Positions 1 through 8,109 of a stretch of DNA of 31,516 bases are shown piece after piece. A program made the translations under genes and the position numbers. Within the stretch, counting starts at the first letter, position 1. Each line of letters starts with the position of its first letter. The stretch spans positions 1-31,516 of the forward strand of contig JASHQV010000113.1 in the NCBI GenBank assembly GCA_030038955.1. Reading direction: 5' to 3'. The notes beneath the pieces were generated by a model. That model was not told where the DNA came from, searched no databases, and saw nothing but the letters and a program-made list of their open reading frames with translations. The DNA comes from Solirubrobacteraceae bacterium (GTDB lineage: Bacteria; Actinomycetota; Thermoleophilia; Solirubrobacterales; Solirubrobacteraceae).

Positions 1-194
1 CCAATTTGAGCCTGCAGAGCGAGCCCCCAGGGCGCCCCTGACCAGCTTCGAAGTAGGCACTTACCTCTGGGAACACAACGGCCGGGCGACCGCCGTTCAT
101 CCATGCAGCGAGCGGATTCAGTTCTTCTCGCCGCTAGCGCGTCGCATCGGCGACTCCCGCGCGAGTAGCGCAACGCCACGAGCGTTAGGTATGC
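1..194. other. upstream region without a recognisable gene
   Basis: No open frame here looks coding and no RNA gene is recognisable. The last bases before the first gene contain a weak purine-rich stretch (GTTAGG at 184-189) about five bases ahead of the ATG at 195, which may act as its ribosome binding site. The promoter of the first gene, if local, cannot be identified by eye. Confidence 0.4.
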
Positions 195-1241
195 ATGCTG
201 ATTAAAGGAGTCGTGGTGTTCACGGACACTCGGCGCCCGGACGCCTGTACGTGCGGCAATCCCGCGATCCCTGCGCTCGAGTGCGTCGCCAACCGACCGA
301 TCGCGCACCACGTACTCGATGCGCTGCTTTCAGCAGGGGTGGACGATCTCGTCATCGCGGGGCCAGCGGACGTGTTGATCGAGGTGCGAGCTTGCCTCAG
401 CGAGTATCAGGTGGCGCCGCTGACGCTGCATTATGTGGTGTCGAGCGACGGTTCCAATCCCGTCGCCGGACTCCACGCAGCGGCGACGCTGGTGGGAACA
501 GCTCCGTGCATCCTGCATCTGGGCGACGGTCTGCTCGACGAGCCGCTGAGGCCACACCTCGACGAACTCGAGGAGGGCTCCGCGGATCTGATCCTCTTGT
601 GCGGGAGCCCGCATGTGAGCGGGCCGCTCAGACCGCTAGTCGATGGCGACAGCTCGGCACTCACGCCGGCGCCGGATGGCCCCGGGGTGGGGATCTTCGG
701 TCCGGGGCTGGTTGCCGAAGCGTGTCGCATGAGCTGCCGTGAGCTGCCGCCCGGTCTGGCCTCGCTGGCGCGACGTGTTTCGGACGATGGACGGCACGTC
801 CGCACGCATGCAGCCGACGGTTGGCGCCGCTACCAAGGCCAGCCGAGTGAACTCCTGGAGATCCATCGCCTCGCCCTGGATCTGCTGCCACCCACGCTCC
901 GGCTGGCGAGTAGCAATCAGAACCGGATCGAGGGGCGAGTGCATATCGATCGGACGGCGTCGGTCACGACGAGCGTGATCGTGGGGCCGGTGGTCATCGG
1001 CGAAGGCGCGCACGTGAGCAATGCGTACATCGGACCGTACACATCGATCGGGGCAGACGCGAGGATCGACGGCGCTGAAATCGAGCGGTCGATCATCGCG
1101 CCCGGCGCGACGGTCATGAACGTCGGCCCCCGGCTCGTGTCCAGTCTTGTTGGGCGACACGCCCGCGTCTTCCACGACTTCTCGCTGCCGCGAGCAGTGC
1201 GTCTGCGCGTCGGCGAGGCCGACGAGGTGGCGCTGTGCTGA
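195..1241 (+). CDS. RmlA-long/StrD-like sugar nucleotidyltransferase homologue, probably catalytically degenerate
   Basis: The 348-residue protein has the two-part layout of the long RmlA family (glucose-1-phosphate thymidylyltransferases of the StrD type): a Rossmann-like nucleotidyltransferase domain (about 1-240) and a left-handed beta-helix of hexapeptide repeats (about 245-325, including IGPYTSIG and SIIAPGATV). The C-terminal helix matches that family well. The N-terminus does not: the family's glycine-rich nucleotide loop (GGxGTRL) should follow the first strand, but here the strand VVVF is followed by TDTRRPDAC. The later LGD of the sugar-binding region is kept (HLGDG). A working enzyme would make dTDP- or UDP-sugar for polysaccharide assembly; the lost loop suggests an inactive or regulatory paralogue. 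The start is ATG 195, with another ATG four bases upstream out of frame. Family assignment is fairly secure, activity doubtful. Confidence 0.7.
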   Translation: MLIKGVVVFTDTRRPDACTCGNPAIPALECVANRPIAHHVLDALLSAGVDDLVIAGPADVLIEVRACLSEYQVAPLTLHYVVSSDGSNPVAGLHAAATLVGTAPCILHLGDGLLDEPLRPHLDELEEGSADLILLCGSPHVSGPLRPLVDGDSSALTPAPDGPGVGIFGPGLVAEACRMSCRELPPGLASLARRVSDDGRHVRTHAADGWRRYQGQPSELLEIHRLALDLLPPTLRLASSNQNRIEGRVHIDRTASVTTSVIVGPVVIGEGAHVSNAYIGPYTSIGADARIDGAEIERSIIAPGATVMNVGPRLVSSLVGRHARVFHDFSLPRAVRLRVGEADEVALC

Positions 1242-1276
1242 CCGAGCCGACGGCCGACTGCCGCTCGCTTCGCCAG

Positions 1277-1312
1277 CAACGGCGTTTCGCGGCAGCCAGT
1301 TCAGCGCCGTTG
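1277..1312 (+). terminator. inverted repeat, candidate terminator after the first gene
   Basis: CAACGGCG at 1277-1284 is exactly complementary to CGCCGTTG at 1305-1312, giving an 8-bp stem with a 20-base loop, 36 bases after the stop of the upstream gene. There is no following T-run, so intrinsic termination is not certain. The 205-bp gap otherwise shows nothing recognisable. Confidence 0.3.
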
Positions 1313-1446
1313 AACGGAGAGGTCCACCTGGCCTATTGCGAGGTTGGGGGTGGCGATTGCATCCTTGCTCGCCAGCCCGGGACGAATGTCCGGCGGTCGA
1401 CGTCGCCACGAGGTAGCCGGGTGTGACATTGGACAGGATGGGGGCC

Positions 1447-2169
1447 ATGAAACCCGCAGCTTCACGCCTGCGGTCTGCGAGCGGCATCAGGCGACTCGTC
1501 ATCGTCGCCGACGACTCGCTGATCGTCGAGGCGATTCGCATCGGCTTTCACAACAGCAGCGAGTTCAACCTCGTCGGTCGTGCGAACGGTCGCAAGACCT
1601 CGGCGATGACGCTCGTTGCGACACAGCCCGACGTCGTCCTGATGGATGACATGGACCAGTCCGAGCGAGCGCTAGAACTGATTCGGGAGATCGCAGCGGA
1701 GGAGGAGAGCATCAGCGTGCTGGTGCTGAGCATCCAGCTGGATCCGGAGTGGCTTGAGAGGGTCTTCGACGCCGGCGCCGTCGGCGTGATCTCAAAGGCC
1801 GCTCATCCCGTTGCGCTCGCCACGCTCGTCCGTGAAACGCTCAATGGCCACATCTACCACCGAGTCGCGCTGCCGGATCCGGGGGCGCGGCAGCGGGCTA
1901 GCGTCCCAGTTGAGGATCTGCCCCTGACCACTCGCGAACTCGAGATTCTGCGGCTCGTCGCATCCGGCTCAACCAACAACGAAGTTGCACGCAAGCTGTG
2001 GGTCACCGAGCAGACGGTCAAGTTCCATCTCAGGAACATATATCGCAAGCTCGACGTGGCCAATCGGACGCAAGCCAGCCACTTCGCCTACGTAAACGGC
2101 CTAGTCGAGTCCTTGGACGAGAGCGGACCGACAACGCCAGAGCTGTCGGTCGTCGGTGGTCCCGCCTGA
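1447..2169 (+). CDS. NarL/LuxR-family response regulator
   Basis: This is a two-domain DNA-binding response regulator of about 240 residues. The N-terminal receiver domain has the expected acidic pair (ADDS after the first strand), the phospho-acceptor Asp in the VVLMDD strand, the Ser of VLVLS and the conserved Lys in VISKA, so it looks phosphorylatable. The C-terminal LuxR/GerE helix-turn-helix begins at LTTRELEILRLVASG and continues through VTEQTVKFHLRNIYRKL, a textbook NarL-type motif. ATG 1447 is chosen because the purine-rich GGATGGGGG lies just upstream; GTG 1423 and ATG 1438 are in-frame alternatives. No histidine kinase is in the window, so it is an orphan here. Its stop lies two bases from the stop of the convergent sugar-phosphate transferase gene. 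Control of the neighbouring polysaccharide genes is plausible but unproven. Confidence 0.88.
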   Translation: MKPAASRLRSASGIRRLVIVADDSLIVEAIRIGFHNSSEFNLVGRANGRKTSAMTLVATQPDVVLMDDMDQSERALELIREIAAEEESISVLVLSIQLDPEWLERVFDAGAVGVISKAAHPVALATLVRETLNGHIYHRVALPDPGARQRASVPVEDLPLTTRELEILRLVASGSTNNEVARKLWVTEQTVKFHLRNIYRKLDVANRTQASHFAYVNGLVESLDESGPTTPELSVVGGPA

Positions 2170-2171
2170 GA

Positions 2172-3752
2172 TCAGGCGGTCGAGGCACGCTGCCGAAGCA
2201 GCTGCAGCGGGGTGCGTAGCAACAGCCGGAGGTCGAGCCCGAGCGACCAGTCTCTGACGTAGGCAACGTCGAGATCGAGCGCCTCGACGTATGTCGAGTT
2301 GGCACGCGCCGTGACCTGCCACAGTCCCGTTATCCCCTGCGGCATCAGGAAGCGCTCGAGGTGATGTGACTGGAAGTTCTCGGCTTCGTAAGGAATGCAG
2401 GGTCGTGGCCCAACCAGCGACATGTCGCCCTTGAGGACGTTGATCAGCTGGGGGAGCTCATCAAGGCTGGTCTTGCGCAGCCATCCGCCGACGCGCGTGA
2501 CCGAGTCGGAGCGCTCGAGCTTGAACAGGCCGTTGCTCTCGGCCGCCGCCTCGGTCGACATGCTGCGGCGAATGTAGTCACGGTGCTCGGCGGTATCGGT
2601 GCCGACCCTCATCGTCCGGAACTTCAGCGCCGTGAACTCCTTCATCCCGGTGCCCAGCCGCGTTTGGCGAAACAGGGCAGGCCCGTCGGAGTCGCGGCGG
2701 ATCAGCAGCGCAATGAGCGCCATCGCCGGTCCCAGCACGATCAGACCGAGGCCCGCGCAGACCACGTCGAGTGTCCGCTTCACGGCTCTGGACACGGCTG
2801 ACCTACGTCCGGGAGGAAGGCCGATCAAGGGCAGGCCCTCGACTGCGTGCACCGACACGCGCGGGCCAATCAGCTCAAACAGCCAGGGCACGAGATCGAT
2901 CTGCACGGACAGCGCTCGCAGCTGCCGCAACAGCGTCAACAGCTCAGAGATCGACTCGTTGGAGAAGGCGATCACCACGCGCTCGACGTCGAGCTGACTG
3001 ATGATCTCCGGCAACCGCTCGGGGCCTCCGAGGATCGCGATGTGCTCGGGGAGATCGGCTCGTCGCATCTTCGGCGCCCTGTCGACGAAGCCGACCACGT
3101 TGACGCCGTACTCCGGATGCTTGATCAGCTTGCGGCAGATCAGCTGTCCGATGTCGCCTGCGCCGACGATCACCGTGTTCTGCTGGTAGGCCGGGCTGCG
3201 TTTGCAGGCGCGTCGCACGATCGTCCTGGCCAGCGGGACGATGCAGACCGCGAACAGCCAGAAGGCAGCGAGGCTGAAAAGGCTCGGTCCACTCCATCCC
3301 CCCAGGCGAGAGAACACCAGCAGCAACCAGGCGCCGATCGTCACGAGATGAAAGACCCCGACGATGTCGTCGGTGGTGCAGTGGTCGGCGCGTTCCTCGT
3401 CCCGGTGGTAGAGCCCATGAAGCCGCGCCACGAGGATCCAGCACGGGAGGGAGGCCACGAACACCAGAAAGTCTCGAGTCGAGCCGGATGCTCCGTGCGT
3501 GCCCCACTTCAGCGTCGCGAGCAGGTAGGCGAGCGTGAGGCCGACGACATCGGCGAGGGCAAGCGCACGCGGAACGAGCCGGCCGCGCCTGGACGTGGGC
3601 CGGCGCTGCAACAGGCTGCGGGTGTAATCATCCACCGCGGCGGTCAGATCGGTCGCGGTGACCGGCGGCACATCAAACTCTGCGGCGCCAGGATCGCTAG
3701 CGAGTCTGGTGCGCTCGTTGATCGATGTGATCGAGGCCATTGGCGCAAGCAT
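2172..3752 (-). CDS. polyprenyl-phosphate sugar-1-phosphate transferase (WbaP/ExoY-type initiating transferase)
   Basis: The 526-residue protein moves a sugar-1-phosphate from a UDP-sugar to undecaprenyl phosphate at the inner face of the membrane, the first step of repeat-unit synthesis. It has about four N-terminal membrane helices (roughly 60-175), a Rossmann-like CoA_binding_3 domain (GAGDIG at 197-202) and a C-terminal bacterial sugar transferase domain (about 325-526). That domain shows KFRTM (377-381), the catalytic Asp-Glu pair in SLDELPQL (431-432), the LVGPRP signature (446-451) and GLWQV (476-480). Length and order are normal for the long PNPT-like family. The start is uncertain: ATG 3752 is used, with ATG 3740 or TTG 3791 possible. 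The sugar specificity (glucose or galactose are typical) cannot be read from sequence. It is divergent from the deacetylase gene. Confidence 0.93.
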   Translation of the reverse strand: MLAPMASITSINERTRLASDPGAAEFDVPPVTATDLTAAVDDYTRSLLQRRPTSRRGRLVPRALALADVVGLTLAYLLATLKWGTHGASGSTRDFLVFVASLPCWILVARLHGLYHRDEERADHCTTDDIVGVFHLVTIGAWLLLVFSRLGGWSGPSLFSLAAFWLFAVCIVPLARTIVRRACKRSPAYQQNTVIVGAGDIGQLICRKLIKHPEYGVNVVGFVDRAPKMRRADLPEHIAILGGPERLPEIISQLDVERVVIAFSNESISELLTLLRQLRALSVQIDLVPWLFELIGPRVSVHAVEGLPLIGLPPGRRSAVSRAVKRTLDVVCAGLGLIVLGPAMALIALLIRRDSDGPALFRQTRLGTGMKEFTALKFRTMRVGTDTAEHRDYIRRSMSTEAAAESNGLFKLERSDSVTRVGGWLRKTSLDELPQLINVLKGDMSLVGPRPCIPYEAENFQSHHLERFLMPQGITGLWQVTARANSTYVEALDLDVAYVRDWSLGLDLRLLLRTPLQLLRQRASTA

Positions 3753-3954
3753 GCACGCCAGCGGATCGCGCGTAAAGGTCACGGATGCCAACCCGTTCTA
3801 TCGGTATGGGGTGGTGTCTCTACCTTCGGTCAGCGTGGCCTGTCGATTGTCTAGCCGATCGGTCATAGGCCAACGGACTCGGATGCCCTAGCGTGCTTGC
3901 AGCTTTCTGGGGGAGACCGCACGACGCTTTAGCCGTGGGGTCGCCGTTTACATG

Positions 3955-3966
3955 GAGTGGGGTGTG
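3955..3966 (+). promoter_or_regulatory. ribosome binding site deciding a GTG start
   Basis: GGAG at 3955-3958 lies five bases before GTG 3964. The upstream in-frame ATG at 3952 would place this sequence inside the coding region and has no comparable site before it, so GTG 3964 is preferred for the deacetylase gene. Confidence 0.5.
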
Positions 3967-5469
3967 ACCGAGAACGTTTCGTCCAGCTATCTGTTCAGTG
4001 CGACTCGACCGCTGCTAGCGCTCGAGCACTTTCGAACCCCGTACTCGACCGCCGCCGTCTCCCGCGGCCGCGGGGTCGAGGAGCTGCGCGCGCTCGAGGG
4101 TGGCAGCGCGCTGCTTTGGCCGAGCGCGCCAGCCGATCACGCACGACCGACGGCGGCCCTGCTCGGCGGTGATGGCACCAACCCGATACCCCTGTTCGCA
4201 AGCATCGTGGCTGACATCGATGCGGAGTCGCTGCTCGCGGCGTTCGGCGGAAGCTGGACGCCTGCGGTCGAGATCAGCGATCTCGAGGGGGGGCATCTGG
4301 CCTCGATCTGGCGGCGCGAAGACGGAACCGTGTTCCTGCCGTTCGATCCCGATGAGGTGCAGTTGAATCTGCTCAGCGAGCGCTATCACCAGATCACGGT
4401 GACCCGCTCGGCACGGCGGCTGCGAGCAGTTGCGATGCGGGCCTATTACCGGAGTCGCGGCTGCACGCCGAGGCCAGTGAGGATCTGGATGCGCCGCCGC
4501 TTCGCAACGATCCAGGCCCGCTCGCAGTTCCCACGTTGGCCGATTGAGACCTGCCTGCACGACTTCCTCGAGTTCTTCCACTCGCTGTTGCAGTCGATCG
4601 TCGACGAACCGGTTCCACGAATTGCCTCGTGGCCGAACGGCCACACATGGGCGCTGGTGCTCACGCATGACGTCGAGACGAGCCTGGGCGTGCAAGCGCT
4701 CGACCCGGTACTCGAACTCGAGCAGTCGTTGGGTCTGCGCTCATCCTGGAATTTCGTCCCCAGGCGCTCCGGCGTCGATCGTGAGCGTGCACGTGCTCTT
4801 ACCTCTGCGGGTTTCGAGATCGGCGTGCACGGGCTCTACCACGACGGGCGCGATCTGGAGTCGGCCGCGATGGTCCGCGCGCGTCTCCCCCTGATGCATG
4901 AGGCGGCCGTCAGCTGGGGAGCGGTGGGCTTTCGCTCACCAGCCACACACCGTCGCTGGGACCTGATGCCGATGCTCGGCTTCGATTACGACTCCAGCTA
5001 TCCAGACACGGATCCGTTCGAGCCGCACAACGGAGGCTGTTGCAGTTGGCTGCCGTTCTTCAACGAAGGCCTGGTTGAGCTGCCGATGACGATGACGATG
5101 GACCACACGTTATTTGTGATCCTCCGCCACCGAGATGAGCAGGCGTGGGTCCGCAAGGCTGAATTCCTTCGGTCTCGCGGCGGGATGGCGAGCATCGATA
5201 CCCACCCTGACTACCTCGCTGACGACACCGTCTTCAAGGCTTACCGCCGGTTCCTGGAGCGGTTCGCGGATGATCCGGATGCGTGGAAGGCATTGCCGCG
5301 CGAGGTCAGCGCCTGGTGGCGGAGCCGCTCAGAGTCCCGGCTCGAGCGCACCGGAGAAGGGTGGCAGGTGGTGGGACCTGTGGCCGGCGACGCCCGTGTG
5401 GAGTATTGCTCCGAGCACGAGAGGCCGTTGTCGCTGCATGCGACCGCGATTCTCCAGCAGTGCGCATGA
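3964..5469 (+). CDS. polysaccharide deacetylase (NodB-homology) family protein with a long N-terminal domain
   Basis: The 501-residue protein carries a C-terminal NodB-type carbohydrate esterase domain (about 228-460). The metal and catalytic set is visible: THD with the Asp pair region at 234-236, the metal-binding His pair in GVHGLYHD (289 and 293), the FRSP motif (323-326) and a late His in IDTHPD (414). Such enzymes remove N- or O-acetyl groups from polysaccharides with a divalent metal. The first 220 residues are a separate domain without a recognised motif, and no signal peptide is seen, so it may act on cytoplasmic, lipid-linked or nucleotide-linked substrate. The stop overlaps the start of the ATP-grasp gene by four bases (ATGA), which indicates translational coupling to the tailoring run. 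Substrate is unknown. Confidence 0.85.
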   Translation: MTENVSSSYLFSATRPLLALEHFRTPYSTAAVSRGRGVEELRALEGGSALLWPSAPADHARPTAALLGGDGTNPIPLFASIVADIDAESLLAAFGGSWTPAVEISDLEGGHLASIWRREDGTVFLPFDPDEVQLNLLSERYHQITVTRSARRLRAVAMRAYYRSRGCTPRPVRIWMRRRFATIQARSQFPRWPIETCLHDFLEFFHSLLQSIVDEPVPRIASWPNGHTWALVLTHDVETSLGVQALDPVLELEQSLGLRSSWNFVPRRSGVDRERARALTSAGFEIGVHGLYHDGRDLESAAMVRARLPLMHEAAVSWGAVGFRSPATHRRWDLMPMLGFDYDSSYPDTDPFEPHNGGCCSWLPFFNEGLVELPMTMTMDHTLFVILRHRDEQAWVRKAEFLRSRGGMASIDTHPDYLADDTVFKAYRRFLERFADDPDAWKALPREVSAWWRSRSESRLERTGEGWQVVGPVAGDARVEYCSEHERPLSLHATAILQQCA

Positions 5470-6731
5470 CCGGTCGTGCTGCGTCAGCGTCTCGGCCCCG
5501 GGGAGCTGTCGTCGTCGGCTGCAACATCCGAGCGCTCGGTGTCGTGCGGAGTCTCGGCAGGCACGGAATACCGGTCTGGCTGCTGCGCCAGCCTCATGCG
5601 GACCAGGTGGCGCGAGCATCGCGGTACGTGCAGCGCACGCTGCACGCGCCGGTTGGAAGCGCAGGCGAGCAACGCGATGGGCTCCTCGAGATCGCGTCGA
5701 CTCACGGCTTGCAGGGCTGGGCACTGTTTCCGACCGAGGACGAGTCGGCGGCGGCGCTTGCCCGCGAGCGTGAGCGTCTCTCGCAGAGCTTCACGCTCAC
5801 CTTCCCGCGGTGGGAAGTGCTACGCCACGCGTACCACAAGCGCTTGATGCACAGCCTCGCCGGGTCAGCCGGTGTGGAGTCTCCGTCGACGCATTACCCG
5901 CTAACGGTTGCGGAGCTGGGGGCTCTGGACTTCAGGTTTCCGCTGATCCTGAAGCCCGATGCCAAGCCACGAGATAACCGATTCACAGCGGACAAAGCAT
6001 GGCGGATCGATGATCGCGCAGCGCTGGTGCCGGCTTGGCGGGAGGCTGCCGCGCTGATCGGAGCGGAGTCCGTCATGGTCCAAGAGCTCATCCCGGACCC
6101 CGACGAGGGGCAGTATTCGTTTGCTGCGCTCTGTCACCAGGGGGTTCCGCTCGCGTGGCTGGTAGCCAGACGCATCCGTCAGTATCCACGCGAGTTCGGT
6201 CGCTCGAGCTCGCTCGTCGAGACGGTCGACGTGCCGGAGGTTGAGCAACGGGGGAAGGCGATCGTCGAGGCCAGTCGCTGGGACGGACTCGTAGAGGTCG
6301 AGTTCAAGTACGACCGGCGTGACCGCGCATACAAGCTGCTCGACATCAATGGGCGGGTCTGGACGTGGCACGGGCTCGGCCTGCGCGCTGGGATCGACTT
6401 TCCCTACCTCGCCTGGCGACTGGCGAATGAGATGCCAGTCAGGCAGGTGCAGGCCCGGCCAGGGGTCAGATGGGTGCGGCTTGTGACGGACGTCCCGAGC
6501 GCTCTGCAGGCCATGCGCGCCGGCGAGCTGTCGCTGGCGCAGTGGGCTCCATCGCTGCGCGGCCCGCGGGTCGGAGCAGTGGCAGCGCGCGACGATCCGC
6601 TCCCGGCAGCAGTCGATCTAGCCTTGACCGCGATGAGGGCGATCGGACGGCGTATCGATCTCCGACCGTCGCCCCAGATCGATTTGAACGTCACTCGTAC
6701 GGATGAGGCTGCGAGCGACGTTCAATGGTAG
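5466..6731 (+). CDS. ATP-grasp carboxylate-amine ligase-like protein (copy 1)
   Basis: This 421-residue protein matches the ATP-grasp superfamily of the predicted carboxylate-amine ligase type: a N-terminal Rossmann-like region (VVVGCNIRALG, 15-25), an ATP-binding Lys in LILKPD (163), the hinge-like segment MVQELIP (204-210) and the metal-binding pair EVEFK (277-281) and LLDINGR (291-297). Enzymes of this fold activate a carboxylate as acyl phosphate and join it to an amine or thiol. The start ATG 5466 overlaps the upstream stop as ATGA; longer in-frame extensions would run deep into the deacetylase gene. It is clearly paralogous to the protein at 10195-11424 (shared GVRWVRLVTD-like block near the C-terminus). 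The actual acid and amine are unknown. Confidence 0.85.
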   Translation: MTGRAASASRPRGAVVVGCNIRALGVVRSLGRHGIPVWLLRQPHADQVARASRYVQRTLHAPVGSAGEQRDGLLEIASTHGLQGWALFPTEDESAAALARERERLSQSFTLTFPRWEVLRHAYHKRLMHSLAGSAGVESPSTHYPLTVAELGALDFRFPLILKPDAKPRDNRFTADKAWRIDDRAALVPAWREAAALIGAESVMVQELIPDPDEGQYSFAALCHQGVPLAWLVARRIRQYPREFGRSSSLVETVDVPEVEQRGKAIVEASRWDGLVEVEFKYDRRDRAYKLLDINGRVWTWHGLGLRAGIDFPYLAWRLANEMPVRQVQARPGVRWVRLVTDVPSALQAMRAGELSLAQWAPSLRGPRVGAVAARDDPLPAAVDLALTAMRAIGRRIDLRPSPQIDLNVTRTDEAASDVQW

Positions 6732-6848
6732 AGACCCCTGGGCGAGGGTGAGCCACTCAACGGCTGGTGAAGTGGCGTCCGGCGCACGGAGTCAGGCCCG
6801 AACCAGAGTGGCCATTCGCCTTCGACAATCAGGCAAGCAGAGCAGTCA

Positions 6849-8069
6849 ATGAGCGAGAACTCAACCGATACCGTCATCATCGGCGCCGGTCCTTATGGAC
6901 TGTCGCTATCGGCGCACTTCAAGCACGCCGGGATCGAGCACACGATCTTTGGAAAGGTGATGGATGCCTGGCACCGGATGCCGAAGGGGATGTGCCTGCG
7001 ATCCCCCGCGAGGGCTTCGAGCATCTCTGACCCGGATCGGCTGCTCACGCTCGAGCGCTTCCACGACGAGACCGGTGAGACCCTCGGTCCGCCGGTCCCG
7101 CTGGAGTCGTTCATTCGCTACGGCCACTGGTTCGCCGAGAGCTCCGAGATCGATGTCGATCCTCGGTTCGTGACGCGGCTGGAGCGTCAGGGCGGCACCT
7201 TCGTGGCCTCGCTCGAGGACGGAGAGACGCTTCGCGCTAAGCGCGTGGTGCTTGCGGCTGGTGCCCACTCGTTTCGGTGGACGCCGCCCGAGTTTCGTGC
7301 CCTCCCGAGCGATCTGGTCTCACACACCGGCGATCACGACGACTTCTCCCATCTCGCGGGCAAGGAGGTAGCCGTCGTCGGCATCGGTCAGATGGGCGTC
7401 GAGGCTGCGGCGCTGGCCGCGGAGAACGGGGCATCTGTCCGCATGATCGCCAGAGCCAGCCACGTAAGGTGGCTGAGCCGAAGCGCGCGCCTGCACGACT
7501 CGGTGCTGAGCTCGCTGCTGTACGCACGTTCAGACGTTGGGCCGGCTGGTCTCAGCCGAATCGTCTCAGCGCCGGCCCTGTTTCGCCAGTTCCCGTCCCC
7601 GGCGCGCCGCAGGATGGTGCGCCGGTGCGCCAGGCCGGCGGCGGCCGCGTGGCTGATTGAAAGGACCCGTCACATCCCGATCGACAAGAGCTGCAAGGTG
7701 CGAGCGCTCGTGCCGTTCGGGGACCGCCTCCGAGTCGCGTACGAGGATGGCCTCGAGTTCGAGGTCGACCACCTGCTGCTCGCCACGGGTTACGACGTCG
7801 ATCTTGCCGCGTACCGCTTCATTGCGCCGGAGCTGCTCAAGTCGATCAGGTCGGTTAGGGGGTTCCCGATGCTCCGGCGTGGGATGGCGAGCTCGGTGTC
7901 TGGTCTGCACATCGTCGGATGGCCCTCGACCTGGACCTACGGGCCGTTGATGCGCCATGTCGTCGGCACCGAGTTCACCGCGCGCGCGGTCACGGACCGG
8001 CTGGTCGCGGCGCACGCTGGTGGCCGCCAGCGTGTGCACACCGAGGTCGAGCCGGCGGCGACTGGATGA
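6849..8069 (+). CDS. FAD/NAD(P)-dependent monooxygenase-like protein, SidA/FMO superfamily (copy 1)
   Basis: The 406-residue protein has the dinucleotide-binding layout of flavin-dependent N-hydroxylases and related enzymes: FAD motif GAGPYG (12-17), a second Rossmann motif VVGIGQMG (176-183) for NAD(P)H, and the ATGYD motif (312-316) typical of this superfamily. Segments such as MPKGMCLRSP and SISDPDRLLTLERF near the N-terminus fit the branch that also includes FAD-dependent urate hydroxylase-like proteins. Such enzymes use NAD(P)H and oxygen to hydroxylate an amine or carbon. ATG 6849 follows a 117-bp gap that shows no clear promoter; the ribosome binding site is weak. It is paralogous to the protein at 9006-10247. 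Substrate unknown. Confidence 0.85.
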   Translation: MSENSTDTVIIGAGPYGLSLSAHFKHAGIEHTIFGKVMDAWHRMPKGMCLRSPARASSISDPDRLLTLERFHDETGETLGPPVPLESFIRYGHWFAESSEIDVDPRFVTRLERQGGTFVASLEDGETLRAKRVVLAAGAHSFRWTPPEFRALPSDLVSHTGDHDDFSHLAGKEVAVVGIGQMGVEAAALAAENGASVRMIARASHVRWLSRSARLHDSVLSSLLYARSDVGPAGLSRIVSAPALFRQFPSPARRRMVRRCARPAAAAWLIERTRHIPIDKSCKVRALVPFGDRLRVAYEDGLEFEVDHLLLATGYDVDLAAYRFIAPELLKSIRSVRGFPMLRRGMASSVSGLHIVGWPSTWTYGPLMRHVVGTEFTARAVTDRLVAAHAGGRQRVHTEVEPAATG

Positions 8070-8109
8070 GTGCTGGAAGCTCGCAGAGAGGCCGTGAGAG
8101 GCACTGGTG

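Noticed and set aside
2847..3854. Long 335-residue plus-strand frame
   Set aside because: It is antisense to the sugar-phosphate transferase; its His/Arg/Asp-rich sequence is the usual artefact of high-GC antisense frames.
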